DNA of 64,000 nucleotides, from the NCBI GenBank assembly GCA_958296035.1, contig OY282431.1:3270037-3334036 (forward strand), written 5' to 3'. Shown one piece after another: positions 37,662-46,222 of the stretch. The stretch is from Paracoccaceae bacterium (GTDB lineage: Bacteria; Pseudomonadota; Alphaproteobacteria; Rhodobacterales; Rhodobacteraceae). A program made the translations under genes and the position numbers. A model generated the notes under the pieces. It was not told the origin of the DNA. It was given only the letters and a program-made list of their open reading frames with translations, and did no database searches. The number at the start of each line of letters is the position of its first letter. Position 1 is the stretch's first letter.

Positions 37662-39281
37662 ATGACAACAATCGAAGATCTTGGCAGTTACCACTTTATT
37701 GTGGTGGGCGGAGGCACAGCCGGTTGCGTGCTTGCAAATCGCTTGTCGGCGAATCCCCGCCATCGGGTGCTGGTTCTCGAAGCTGGCGGCAAGGATAACA
37801 ATATCTGGATAAAGGTGCCGATCGGTTACCTGTATACACAGAATAATCCACGGACAGACTGGTGCTTTGCGACCGAACCTGAAAACGGTCTCAACGGCAG
37901 ATCTCTCAACTATCCACGTGGCCGGGTACTGGGCGGTTGCTCGAGCATCAATGGCATGATTTACATGCGTGGTCAGGCAAGGGACTATGATGGCTGGGCC
38001 CAGTTGGGCAACCGGGGCTGGAGTTGGGAGGATGTACTGCCATGGTTCAGGAAATCCGAGCATCATTTCGGTGCGGAGGACGAATACCACGGCGTTGGCG
38101 GAGAATGGCGGATTGAACAACCGAGGGTTGGCTGGGAAATCCTTGATGCCTTCGAGCGCGCCTGCAATGATATCGGAATTCCCAGCACACCGGACTTCAA
38201 TCGCGGTAACAACGAGGGCGTAGGACAATTCTCGGTAAACCAGCGCCGCGGCTTGCGTTGGAGTGCCGCCGACGGATTTCTGAAGCCGGTGAGACGCAGG
38301 GCCAATCTCAGAATACTGACCGGAGCTCAGGCAAAGCGCATCAGTCTTGATGATGGACGCGCCAGCGGTATCGAGTTCTGGTACAGGGGACGGCGCGCCC
38401 AGGCCCGCAACCTCGGAGAGCTCATCCTTGCCACTGGAGCCATTGGCTCGCCGCACCTTTTGCAGCTTTCGGGCATCGGTCCGGCCGAACTCATTCGCAG
38501 CAAAGGCGTACAGCCGCGGCACGAGTTGCCTGGCGTCGGAAGCAATCTTCAGGATCACCTGCAGTTGCGTACGGTATTTCGCGTTTCCAATGTTGCCACG
38601 CTCAATCGGCAGGCAAACTCCATGTGGGGAAAGGCCGCAATCGCCTTGCAATTTGCGCTGCTGAGACGCGGACCAATGTCAATGGCACCAAGCCAGCTCG
38701 GTGTCTTCGCGAAATCAGATCCTTCGAAAGAAACGCCGGATCTTCAGTATCACGTTCAGCCTCTGTCGCTCGACAGCTTTGGTGACCCTCTGCACAACTT
38801 TCCTGCCATTACCGCCGCAGTATGCGACCTTCGTCCAGAAAGTCGCGGGACGGTGACTCTCCAGTCACCTGATGCAAGGCAACCGCCAGCCATCGCACCA
38901 TCATACCTGGCAACTCTGAACGACGGCCTGGTTGCGGCGCGGGCAATTCGGTTGACGCGCAGAATTGCAGCTGCACCATCACTGGAAGCATACCAGCCCG
39001 AGGAATTCCTTCCTGGAGCGGAGCTGGTTTCAGATGAGGATTTGATCAAGGCCGCTGGTGACATTGGAACGACGATATTTCATCCCGTCGGTACATGCAG
39101 GATGGGCAGCGACCCCCACGCCGTCGTAACGGATCGTCTGAAAGTTCGAGGTGTGGATAAATTGCGGGTCATTGACGCGTCAGTAATGCCAAGGATCGTA
39201 TCCGGCAACACCAACAGTCCTACCATCATGATCGCCGAGAAAGGCGCCTCAATGGTACTGGAGGATAGTAGGGCCAGTTAA
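37662..39281 (+). CDS. GMC-family FAD oxidoreductase
   Basis: A 539-residue GMC alcohol dehydrogenase. FAD motif HFIVVGGGTAGCVLANRLS, signature 1 PRGRVLGGCSSINGMIYMRG, signature 2 GAIGSPHLLQLSGIGPAEL, catalytic His in TIFHPVGTCRMG, C-terminal NTNSPTIMIAEKGA with the partner Asn. Paralogous to the 28439 gene but clearly diverged. It follows the DAO gene after 113 bases and is presumably the third gene of the udh operon. Substrate unknown. The long minus-strand frame 37563-38651 is its shadow. Confidence 0.9.
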   Translation: MTTIEDLGSYHFIVVGGGTAGCVLANRLSANPRHRVLVLEAGGKDNNIWIKVPIGYLYTQNNPRTDWCFATEPENGLNGRSLNYPRGRVLGGCSSINGMIYMRGQARDYDGWAQLGNRGWSWEDVLPWFRKSEHHFGAEDEYHGVGGEWRIEQPRVGWEILDAFERACNDIGIPSTPDFNRGNNEGVGQFSVNQRRGLRWSAADGFLKPVRRRANLRILTGAQAKRISLDDGRASGIEFWYRGRRAQARNLGELILATGAIGSPHLLQLSGIGPAELIRSKGVQPRHELPGVGSNLQDHLQLRTVFRVSNVATLNRQANSMWGKAAIALQFALLRRGPMSMAPSQLGVFAKSDPSKETPDLQYHVQPLSLDSFGDPLHNFPAITAAVCDLRPESRGTVTLQSPDARQPPAIAPSYLATLNDGLVAARAIRLTRRIAAAPSLEAYQPEEFLPGAELVSDEDLIKAAGDIGTTIFHPVGTCRMGSDPHAVVTDRLKVRGVDKLRVIDASVMPRIVSGNTNSPTIMIAEKGASMVLEDSRAS

Positions 39282-39724
39282 GGCTGTTCAAACTGGCCAC
39301 CGGCTGACGTGAGTGCCCTGGCTCTATTTTCCACGCTACAATCCCAATCAATAGACTCACTAGTCCGTCGCTCGACGACGAACGCAATTATGCAACAAAC
39401 AGTGGTTACAGGTATTCGGGGTCCGCCTGCCGGGTAGCGTGAGAATCCTCATTTCTGCTCTCACTTTGATTGACGCGCTAGATACCATTGGACGCGTTGC
39501 CGGATACGGGCGCACATTGTCACCTGCTTCATGACGTCCTGCTGCCTCAAGGTAAACGGGCACACTGGTAAGTCATCGAGTCATGTGTTTTTGCTGGAGT
39601 CGGTTCTCAACAGTGCCTGTGAGTCCCCAGTTATCGGCATAATAATGGGGTATATTAGCTATATATCTTCGTGACAGGCCATTGCTCTGCATAACACCTC
39701 TACTGCCTTCGTGCTACAAGGGCG
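39282..39724. other. Gene-free stretch before IS66 remnants
   Basis: AT-rich in places (39650-39680), no gene recognised. It borders the left edge of the insertion-sequence debris. Confidence 0.4.
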
Positions 39725-39727
39725 CAT

Positions 39728-39850
39728 GCTCAAGATCGACAAGACATCGCTTTGTCCCGCCACCGCTGCAACGCTTTTCCACCCCGGAGAGGCGCATCAG
39801 GGATGCCGGTCATGACACGAAAGCAGGCACTTGCCGCATTGACCGCCAGG
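39728..39850 (+). repeat. Direct repeat, copy 1 (IS66 tnpC 5' region)
   Basis: About 110 bases similar (roughly 70% by eye) to 40562-40682. Both include the same CAAGAT-GACAA segment, TTTTCCAC-CCGGAGAGG, and GTCATGACAC at the tnpC start. Confidence 0.6.
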
Positions 39851-40350
39851 GACAATGAACTTGCCGGTGCCAAGTCCACAATCCGCTCCCGGGCACAGGA
39901 ATTCGGCACTCTCAAGCACCAGCTCGAGTGGTTCAAGCGCCAGATTTTCGGCGCCAGCTCCGAGAAGCGCCGCATCAACGAGCCAGATCAGGGCCCCGAC
40001 ATGTTCGAGGCCGCCGGCGTTGCGTCCGGTTGCCCCGCCTCGCCAGCATCCGATGATGACCCGCAGGACGACCCGCAGCTGCGCAGCCGACCGGCAAGAA
40101 GAAGAAGCGCAAGCGTGGCGATGCGGTCAAATACAGCGGGTTGCGCCTTGATGCCGATGTTCCGGTCCGGGATGTGTATCTGGAACCGGAAGGTCTTGAC
40201 GATATTTCCGCCGATGAGCGCCAGTTTGTCGGCAAGCGTGTGGTCTGCAAGCTGGTTACCGAAACCGAAGTGCAGCTGACCCTGATGGCCAACGGTGATG
40301 CGGGTGAACAGGTAAGTCATTGGCCAATTCACCGACATCTTGATGATTAG
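39803..40350 (+). pseudogene. IS66-family transposase (TnpC) N-terminal remnant, frameshifted
   Basis: Begins MPVMTRKQALAALTARDNEL and reaches LKHQLEWFKRQIFGASSEKR, the hallmark N-terminus of IS66 TnpC. Near 40095 the homology moves to another frame (KKKRKRGDAVKYSGLRLD, then DVPVRDVYLEPEGLDDI), the zinc-finger-proximal region. It ends at 40350 before the DDE catalytic domain. Intact TnpC is about 520 residues; only about 170 remain and in two frames. Confidence 0.78.
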
Positions 40351-40561
40351 CCAGCCAGCATCCTGCCCAACTGTTGACAGCAATGCCGTGGCGTCAGACA
40401 TTGTTATCCTGATTGACGCAACCTTCCTCCCCAGATTGACGTGATACAGTGCCAAACACCTCTTTGTCATGACCATGAACAGGGTCAAATGATACCAATA
40501 GGACATGGTCTTACGCCATGTTTCCGCATGATATCGGTACAGCTTTCAAGCTTGAGAATGT

Positions 40562-40690
40562 CACGGTCAAGATTGACAAAACACTGAATTATCCTGCCCA
40601 TCTACACCGTTTTTCCACTCCGGAGAGGTGCGCTAAGGATGTCGGTCATGACACTGGAGAAGGCACTGGCTGACCTGGCAGAAGCCAAGG
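40562..40690 (+). repeat. Direct repeat, copy 2: second IS66 tnpC 5' fragment
   Basis: Same order of segments as copy 1, ending in MSVMTLEKALADLAEAK (start 40639), a truncated TnpC N-terminus. After about 40690 the sequence becomes that of a serine recombinase on the opposite strand, so the two elements are joined here. The copies are diverged, so they represent two related IS66 elements rather than one recent duplication. Confidence 0.6.
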
Positions 40691-40804
40691 CCACAAGCGC
40701 CCCCGCAAGCAGCCGGCCTCGCGCAGCACCTCGGTCTGCAGTGACGGGTGCTGGTCGGGGGTCGAATCACGGGCATAGCCTACCAACAAAGGCCTGCTCC
40801 CTTG
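40690..40804 (-). pseudogene. Serine recombinase (resolvase/invertase) N-terminal fragment
   Basis: On minus, RPLLVGYARDSTPDQHPSLQ and then TEVLREAGC match the start of serine resolvases (GYARVSTxDQ...LxxAGC), including the catalytic Ser of the ST pair. A TTG with AAGGGAG upstream could be its start. About 28 codons remain before the sequence merges into the IS66 fragment; the rest of the recombinase is gone. Confidence 0.7.
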
Positions 40805-40957
40805 ATGTGTTCCGAAAAGGTTACGCCCGGCCTGCGAATGGAACAGGGCAAACGAAACAGGGTTTTGGGACACAATATCGGGGCTATCCGAGGGTTGCGC
40901 TGCCTGCCGGCGCCGGGTTGGAAAAACCATCGTTTATGGGACATCCCGGCCAAGCCT

Positions 40958-42544
40958 TCAGAACGGTGACGGGCTGCTGTACGGCTCTGGCTTGATGCCG
41001 CAGCTGCGCGCCATGTCATGGATGTCCATGCATGCGAAGCCGGCCTGCGCGTGCCGTTCCCGCTGCTCGTCGCTGAATTCCGGCGAGACCAGCAGCCGGT
41101 GGCGCTCGCGCTCGCGCATCCGGACGGCCTCGTCACTGTTGCCCAGCGCCGCCAGAAACCGGTCCTGGTGATCAGCCACCTCGGTTGGCTGGTGCCGGGC
41201 AGCATCGCGCTTGGCACTGGCCAGCCAGACCCTGGGAATCCATTCATCGGGGATATGCACGGTGTTGGGATCGTTGACGGCCAGAGCATCAATGTCGCCC
41301 TCCATATCCGGCCGCCATACGCCGGCATGGCTCCAGGTGATGTCATCCTGTTCGACAAGCCAGTCTGCCGTCAAACGCTCCAATGCCAACCCTTCCAGTT
41401 CTTGCAGCCGGAAGAGCCGCTGGTCATTGATCGCCCTGGCAATATCTACGTCGAGCCCCTTTCGCCTGGCACCCTTCACGACCAGTTCGGGGAACACGTT
41501 GATCCGGAACAGTGTGTTGTTGTCGGTGATCCGCCATCTTGGCATCGCCTTGGTCATCCACGGGCCGGTGTCCTCCACTAGCTGCAGGTGGTTGCGGAGG
41601 ACATGGTAGGCCTGCTCCATCTCCGCCCGGGTTGCCTTCACGGCATCGGCGAGGCGGTTATGGCGGATACCGCGTCGGGCGTTGCGGCCGATCCACAGCA
41701 GGACATCGCGCTCCTTCCCCGCCAGTTCGATGAAGCTGCGGCCATCAAAACGCTCCTCGGCATCGAGCAGCGTCTGTGCTTCGGCGGTCAGGAATGCCTG
41801 ACGCCATTCGGCAGTATCCTTGATGCCATGCAGATGGCTGTAATCTCTGTCTGTGCAGTAGCGCTTCCAGTTGCGCGGCATGCCGCCATAGGCACACCAC
41901 AGCGTCAGGAAGCGGTGGGGATCGGCAAGGATGCCTTGCTCGGCCGCCATTTCCATCACCGTCGGCAGCCGCCACTGACCCAGCTGCACCGGGAGTGCCC
42001 GCTGGTAGAGCGGCTGGTCTGAACGAAACATCCTGAGCACCTGCTGCTGGTGTGAGCCCATCATCACAAGTGTGCCGGACGCGGTGCCGTAATTCTGATC
42101 GGCACCGTCAATCACCAGCTTGATGCCGGAGACCAGACCCAGATTGTGGGCATGGTGGAACTCGTCAAGTACCACAACTGCCCCGGCCCGGAGGAAGGCT
42201 TTTACAATTTCGCAGAACCAGCTTTGGTCGTTATCCCACTGGCTTCGCTTTGGCAGCAGGGCGACGGGATCGGCGATGCCGGCCATCTCGGCTGCCTTCA
42301 GCAACCGGGCACAGGCTGTTTCTGCGTCCGCCACGGCCGGATTGGCCAACTCATAGACGATGAAAGGCAGATCGGCGGGCGCCAGCCGGGCCATCTCGTT
42401 CAGGAGATGCGTCTTGCCGACGCCGCGCCGACCCATGATCCGCTTGGCGGCGAAACGGCGATTTGTCGGGAGTTCATCATAGGCGAGATTGTGTCGCAGC
42501 CGAATGATGATCTCCCCGCGGCCATAGAAACGCCAGTCAGTCAT
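40958..42544 (-). CDS. P-loop ATPase (archaeal-ATPase-like, DUF234-type architecture)
   Basis: A 528-residue protein. The start ATG 42544 lies 8 bases inside the upstream 74-residue ORF, implying coupling. Walker A is MGRRGVGKTHLL (residues about 35-46), Walker B AVVVLDEFHHAHN near 125, and a likely sensor GTLVMMGSHQQQVLRMF near 160. Then come a winged-helix-like stretch (GIRHNRLADAVKATRAEM) and a C-terminal domain with LEGLALERLTADWL, GDIDALAVND and WLASAKRD, which resembles the D-x(n)-(D/E)-x-K core of restriction-like nucleases. This domain order (ATPase, wHTH, nuclease-like) is seen in archaeal-ATPase/DUF234 proteins of mobile or defence islands. Function unknown. Base composition is not obviously foreign. 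Confidence 0.75.
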   Translation of the reverse strand: MTDWRFYGRGEIIIRLRHNLAYDELPTNRRFAAKRIMGRRGVGKTHLLNEMARLAPADLPFIVYELANPAVADAETACARLLKAAEMAGIADPVALLPKRSQWDNDQSWFCEIVKAFLRAGAVVVLDEFHHAHNLGLVSGIKLVIDGADQNYGTASGTLVMMGSHQQQVLRMFRSDQPLYQRALPVQLGQWRLPTVMEMAAEQGILADPHRFLTLWCAYGGMPRNWKRYCTDRDYSHLHGIKDTAEWRQAFLTAEAQTLLDAEERFDGRSFIELAGKERDVLLWIGRNARRGIRHNRLADAVKATRAEMEQAYHVLRNHLQLVEDTGPWMTKAMPRWRITDNNTLFRINVFPELVVKGARRKGLDVDIARAINDQRLFRLQELEGLALERLTADWLVEQDDITWSHAGVWRPDMEGDIDALAVNDPNTVHIPDEWIPRVWLASAKRDAARHQPTEVADHQDRFLAALGNSDEAVRMRERERHRLLVSPEFSDEQRERHAQAGFACMDIHDMARSCGIKPEPYSSPSPF

Positions 42545-42761
42545 GATTCCGTTCAATCTGTTCCAGGAACAGGCATGTCTCGAAGAGACAAGCAGCAGCG
42601 CGGGCAATGTCGAATTCGTCCGCCTGATCGTGGCACATCACGCCGCGAAGACCCTTCATGACCAGTCTCATAGCTTCGTCCTTGCCGATGTTGTCGCGGC
42701 CAGGAACAAGCTTGCGTGCACTGCTGACCGCGATGCCGGCATAGTCCCGGGCCGCGGCCAC
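42537..42761 (-). CDS. Small hypothetical protein (74 aa), coupled to ATPase
   Basis: From GTG 42761 to TGA 42537. Its last codons overlap the ATPase start by 8 bases, a typical coupled arrangement. The protein is alpha-helical in character with ADEFDIARAAACLFETCLFLEQ near the end and several cysteines. I do not recognise the family. It could be a partner of the ATPase, or a non-coding frame. Confidence 0.45.
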   Translation of the reverse strand: MAAARDYAGIAVSSARKLVPGRDNIGKDEAMRLVMKGLRGVMCHDQADEFDIARAAACLFETCLFLEQIERNHD

Positions 42762-42785
42762 GCCATTGTGCCGGCGATTGATCTT

Positions 42786-43037
42786 CTAATAGGCCAGCAG
42801 TCCGGTCCCGTCGCCGGCAATTGCGTGCAGGTCATCAGGGAGACGCGCCAGCCTGAGATACTGCAAGCCGCCACCTGACCAGGCATCTTCACGCAGCCCT
42901 GCCCGACCCGAAGCAAGGATCCCGCCAGAGCGATCGGCGATGGCCAGGAGTCGTCCTCCGGCTGCCCCCTTCAGGTGGATCTGTCCGATATCGTGCCGTT
43001 CAGCGGGTGCGTGTGGGTCATTGCTCAGGGCAGACAT
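42786..43037 (-). CDS. Small hypothetical protein (83 aa), first ORF of ATPase module
   Basis: ATG 43037 to stop 42786, 24 bases ahead of the 74-residue ORF. Contains AAGGRLLAIADRSGGILASG, a glycine-rich stretch, and a C-terminal LPDDLHAIAGDGTGLLAY. Not recognised. Its start faces the HTH gene across an 80-base divergent region, which supports it being the first gene of the module. Confidence 0.4.
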   Translation of the reverse strand: MSALSNDPHAPAERHDIGQIHLKGAAGGRLLAIADRSGGILASGRAGLREDAWSGGGLQYLRLARLPDDLHAIAGDGTGLLAY

Positions 43038-43080
43038 GGGTAATCACCGCGGTGGGTGGTATTGTTGTTCGGGTTTGTGC

Positions 43081-43107
43081 TTGACATCTAACCTTTCAAT
43101 ATATAAT
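43081..43107 (+). promoter_or_regulatory. Sigma70-type promoter for the HTH gene
   Basis: TTGACA at 43081-43086 and TATAAT at 43102-43107 (spacing 15; a shifted TAATAA gives 17), 10 bases before the HTH start codon. Both are strong consensus matches but the start codon is very close, hinting at a near-leaderless transcript. Confidence 0.5.
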
Positions 43108-43117
43108 AAACTATGTC

Positions 43118-43363
43118 ATGAGTCAACCAGGGGAACAGGTCAGGCAATTCCGCGCCCGATGGGCACTGACCCAGGCCGACTTTGCGGAACTCATGGGCGG
43201 CGTGTCGCTGGCCACGATCCACGGCTGGGAGCATGGCCGACGGGGTGTCCCGCCGATGGTGTCGATCATCATGGACCTGGTCGACGGCGGCTTTGTGACC
43301 ATCGCCGAGCTCGACAGGATCGCCAGCCGGGCCCGTCGTGCCAGGAAGTCGTGGAGCCGGTAG
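43118..43363 (+). CDS. XRE-family HTH regulator (81 aa)
   Basis: Short helix-turn-helix protein: RQFRARWALTQADFAELMGGVSLATIHGWEHGRRG is a standard XRE domain (in parts: ALTQADFAELMGG, SLATIHGWEHGRR), followed by a helical tail. Divergently oriented from the ATPase module with 80 bases between; it probably represses both promoters. After its stop, a second frame stays open to 43689 without recognisable homology. Confidence 0.78.
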   Translation: MSQPGEQVRQFRARWALTQADFAELMGGVSLATIHGWEHGRRGVPPMVSIIMDLVDGGFVTIAELDRIASRARRARKSWSR

Positions 43364-43803
43364 CGACACCTTCTCCCGCTCCCGATAGACCGGTTTCAGA
43401 TGCAGTCAGGCCTGCCAATGACTTACCTATTTGCCTGCTTATGGCCAACAGTCACCATGGTCTGCTGGCCAGCCGTATCGACCACGCGAAACAGACTGTC
43501 CGTGCCGGGACGCGGTTCCGAGATTTCGAGGATGCCACGATAGCCGACTCGGTGGCGGCAGCCCGGTTCGGCGTCTATTCTGGGCGTCGAAGCGATAGGC
43601 CGATGCTGGTCATTGCCGGAGCTGGTGACACCGAGACGACACTGCCATGGCTGGACAGCAGGCGGCTGAAGCTGAAATCAGGCGCATAATCAGTCCCCCG
43701 GTTTGTCACGTCAAATGCAGCGACGGGCGTTCAGGCGAGGTGTGGCGCCGCATGCCAGACATTATCGTTCGATTGCTCTTCGGCACGGCTGTCCAGGTGT
43801 GAA
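43364..43803. other. Stretch without a recognised gene
   Basis: Plus strand is open to 43689 in another frame (LLMANSHHGLLASRIDHAKQ, then ATIADSVAAARFGVYSG), possibly a damaged C-terminal part of an island gene. No family recognised. Confidence 0.35.
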
Positions 43804-45057
43804 TTACATGCAGAGACAGGCTTGCTCATAACGACGCAAGACGTTCTGCACCGAGGCTGTCAAGATTTCGTTGTACGATCCCCCGGCAACAATCACTGGC
43901 AGGAATTGACTCAGCACCGGGTCAGGAATGTGCCTTCCTTCCAGCCTTTGCTGTAATCGGGATACGACCTGCTTCGCCTGTTCCGAGGGCCAATAATAGC
44001 GAATGCGATCCGAGTAACTGAAATGCCTTTGCAGCCACAGTTCGGTACTGTTGCCACTATAGTAGTCTTGCCAGTACCGCGGAGCCGCACGCATAATCTT
44101 TTCCATTGCGGTCATGAGCGTTCCGCCAGGCGCGTGCCCATCAAGGATATCGGCCATGGCGTCGAGCGCATAGAGTGCTTCACGAAGGGCAAATGTCAGG
44201 CTGGGCCCGACCTTGAGGATGGCAAAGCCGAATTCCACCAGATTTCGCAGGTCCTTGGTGGTCTGATAGTCCGTCGAATGCACCTCGAATACGATACCAG
44301 GCAAGAACCTGAGAGATTCGGAAAGTGCATGCGCTCGCCCTGGGTCGAAATGGACCACGCCGGAGTGGCCGAATTCGACTCCTGGCTGGACCACAAGCGC
44401 CATGACCCGGGAAAACGCGGCCTGCAACCCGAGTGCCTCGAACGCGGCCTTGTGGACCTCGTAGGTCTGGAAGACCGCCTCCGACGTTGTCACTTCCAGG
44501 TCGTTGAGCGCATGTGTCACACCACCGGGCACAGGCACCTCGGTGCCGATAACATAGACAGGGTCGGCTCCGGCCTTGTGCTCTTCTGCAACCGCTGCCA
44601 GGCGCGCCGCGCGCCTGGCCGTTTCCTGATCACCCAACGCTACGGGTTCACCGCGACAACCCATGGATGTGTCAAGATGCAGCTTGGTAAACCCGGCTTC
44701 TGCATAGGCACGGATCATGGCCTCGGCTTTCTTCATGGCTGCATCTGCAGGCAGTTGCTTCCATGGGTTGGGTCCGAGATGATCACCACCAAGAGCAATT
44801 CTTGCCGGGTCGAAGTTCACCCTCGCCGACAGGCGTTCCACAAAGCGTCGGAAGGCGCCGGGAGTCATGCCGGTATAGCCGCCATCCTGGTTGACCTGGT
44901 TGCAGGTTGCCTCGATCAGGATTGTCTTTCCGGAATCGCTGGCCAGGCCAAGTGCAGCTTCGATCACCACCGGATGCGCCGAACAAATCGACGTTATTCC
45001 AAGGTGTTCCCCGCGGTGGATTGCATCGGATATCGCCAAAAGCGAGTCAGCCGTCAT
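43804..45057 (-). CDS. PF08013 (GatZ/KbaZ-like) protein, probable D-tagatose-6-phosphate 4-epimerase
   Basis: A 417-residue TIM-barrel protein of the GatZ/KbaZ family. Typical stretches: GITSICSAHPVVIEAAL, LIEATCNQVNQDGGYTGMTP, IALGGDHLGPNPW, FTKLHLDTSMGCRGEP, VIGTEVPVPGG, FEVHSTDYQT and LKVGPSLTFALREALYALD. Classically called the non-catalytic aldolase subunit. In Agrobacterium a PF08013 member next to a tagatose kinase was shown to epimerise D-tagatose 6-phosphate at C4 to fructose 6-phosphate. The same gene pair is present here (PfkB kinase overlapping by 4 bases) and no aldolase partner is nearby, so that role is the better guess. Confidence 0.87.
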   Translation of the reverse strand: MTADSLLAISDAIHRGEHLGITSICSAHPVVIEAALGLASDSGKTILIEATCNQVNQDGGYTGMTPGAFRRFVERLSARVNFDPARIALGGDHLGPNPWKQLPADAAMKKAEAMIRAYAEAGFTKLHLDTSMGCRGEPVALGDQETARRAARLAAVAEEHKAGADPVYVIGTEVPVPGGVTHALNDLEVTTSEAVFQTYEVHKAAFEALGLQAAFSRVMALVVQPGVEFGHSGVVHFDPGRAHALSESLRFLPGIVFEVHSTDYQTTKDLRNLVEFGFAILKVGPSLTFALREALYALDAMADILDGHAPGGTLMTAMEKIMRAAPRYWQDYYSGNSTELWLQRHFSYSDRIRYYWPSEQAKQVVSRLQQRLEGRHIPDPVLSQFLPVIVAGGSYNEILTASVQNVLRRYEQACLCM

Positions 45058-46001
45058 GTAATTCTCCGATGCGCTTGAATGAAAGCCTCAAGGATGGCAA
45101 GGCCCGCCGTGCCTTCCATCGGGCCGAGTCTTGTCACGGCAATGGCACCGCTCGCGGCGGCTAGCGCCATTGCTCTTTTCGGGGCAAAGCCGCGCAGCCA
45201 CAGCGAGGTGAACGTTGCTCCAAAACAGTCCCCTGCCCCGGTCGGGTCGCATTCCCTGACAGGAAAGGCGTTCTGCGTGATTGTGTCGTTGACATCGCAA
45301 TACGTTGCACCCGCCGCGCCCTGCTTCTGGACAACGGCCCGAACGCCGGAATTCAGGAGTTCAGCAATCGCACCTGGCGAGTCTTCCGCATCGGTCAGGA
45401 GCGTCAGTTCGTCTCCGCTTGGCAGGTACAAGTCTGTCATCTTCAAGATTCTTGCCATGGCATCCGTTAACCAGGGTACAGACTGAATCTCCTTGCGGAG
45501 ATTCGGGTCGAAAGACACCGTTCCGCCACGCTGGCGCAACGCTTTGGCGGCCTCAAGATTTAACTTGACGAACTCCCGGCTGGAAAAGGACGAGCCCATG
45601 ACGTGGAGATGGTCTGCATTCTCCACCAATTTCGTGACCACATCTGTTACGTGGAGTTGCCCACATGCGCTGTGACGAATGTTGAAGACAAAATCGCGCT
45701 CGCCATTCTCCCGGTAGCGCACGAAGGTGCTGCCGGTAGGGCGGTCCTGATCGACATGCACTCCCGAGATGTCCACACCATCGCGGGCGAGGCGATCAAG
45801 GTTCAGCCGGCCAAAATCGTCATCCCCGACGGCGGAGACAATGGCTACGGGCTGACCGAGCCTCGCCGCCTGGTCGGCAAAGATGGCCGGCGCACCCGAG
45901 GGAAACGGCCCGGTCAGCGGCTGCGACTGAAGAAAGCCTTCGCCGATTGTGTCAGCCATGATCTCGACAAGCACTTCACCGATCACCAACACTTTCTTCA
46001 T
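45054..46001 (-). CDS. PfkB-family sugar kinase, probable tagatose kinase
   Basis: A 315-residue ribokinase-like enzyme. The start is ATG 46001 (MKKVLVIGEVLVEIMAD), the frame to 46031 being unconserved. FPSGAPAIFADQAARLGQPV replaces the usual GGAxxN motif region, AIVSAVGDDDFG follows, DLYLPSGDELTLLT is central, and the catalytic-base motif is DPTGAGDCFGATF. ATP-dependent phosphorylation of a ketose is expected. Position before the PF08013 gene (4-base overlap) points to D-tagatose. Divergent from the LacI gene. Confidence 0.87.
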   Translation of the reverse strand: MKKVLVIGEVLVEIMADTIGEGFLQSQPLTGPFPSGAPAIFADQAARLGQPVAIVSAVGDDDFGRLNLDRLARDGVDISGVHVDQDRPTGSTFVRYRENGERDFVFNIRHSACGQLHVTDVVTKLVENADHLHVMGSSFSSREFVKLNLEAAKALRQRGGTVSFDPNLRKEIQSVPWLTDAMARILKMTDLYLPSGDELTLLTDAEDSPGAIAELLNSGVRAVVQKQGAAGATYCDVNDTITQNAFPVRECDPTGAGDCFGATFTSLWLRGFAPKRAMALAAASGAIAVTRLGPMEGTAGLAILEAFIQAHRRIT

Positions 46002-46222
46002 GTTTACCCTGCCCTGGTTGAGTTGTCGCATTTGATCGCCAGTCCGGGCCCCTTGATCGCTGTCAGGGAGACGGCAACAAGCCCTTGACCGCGACCAACG
46101 TGAACCTGTACACTTATCCGAAATTACTTGACGCGTGTAAAGCGGGATAATTTGTCCCGAGGTCCGCCAGGAATACCACCCGGTGACCGTTGGACTGCAT
46201 GACCCGTGATGGAGGCACCTGA
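46002..46222. promoter_or_regulatory. Divergent regulatory region, kinase/LacI
   Basis: About 220 bases between divergent starts. GTGTAAA at 46136-46142 repeats the TTTAC half-site seen upstream of the ABC operon (47273-47286), in opposite orientation. A TGTACA also lies at 46108-46113. These are candidate LacI-family operators; no clear -35/-10 pair was fixed. Confidence 0.35.

Noticed and set aside
37563-38651. 362-codon open frame on minus
   Set aside because: Antisense shadow of the GMC oxidoreductase.
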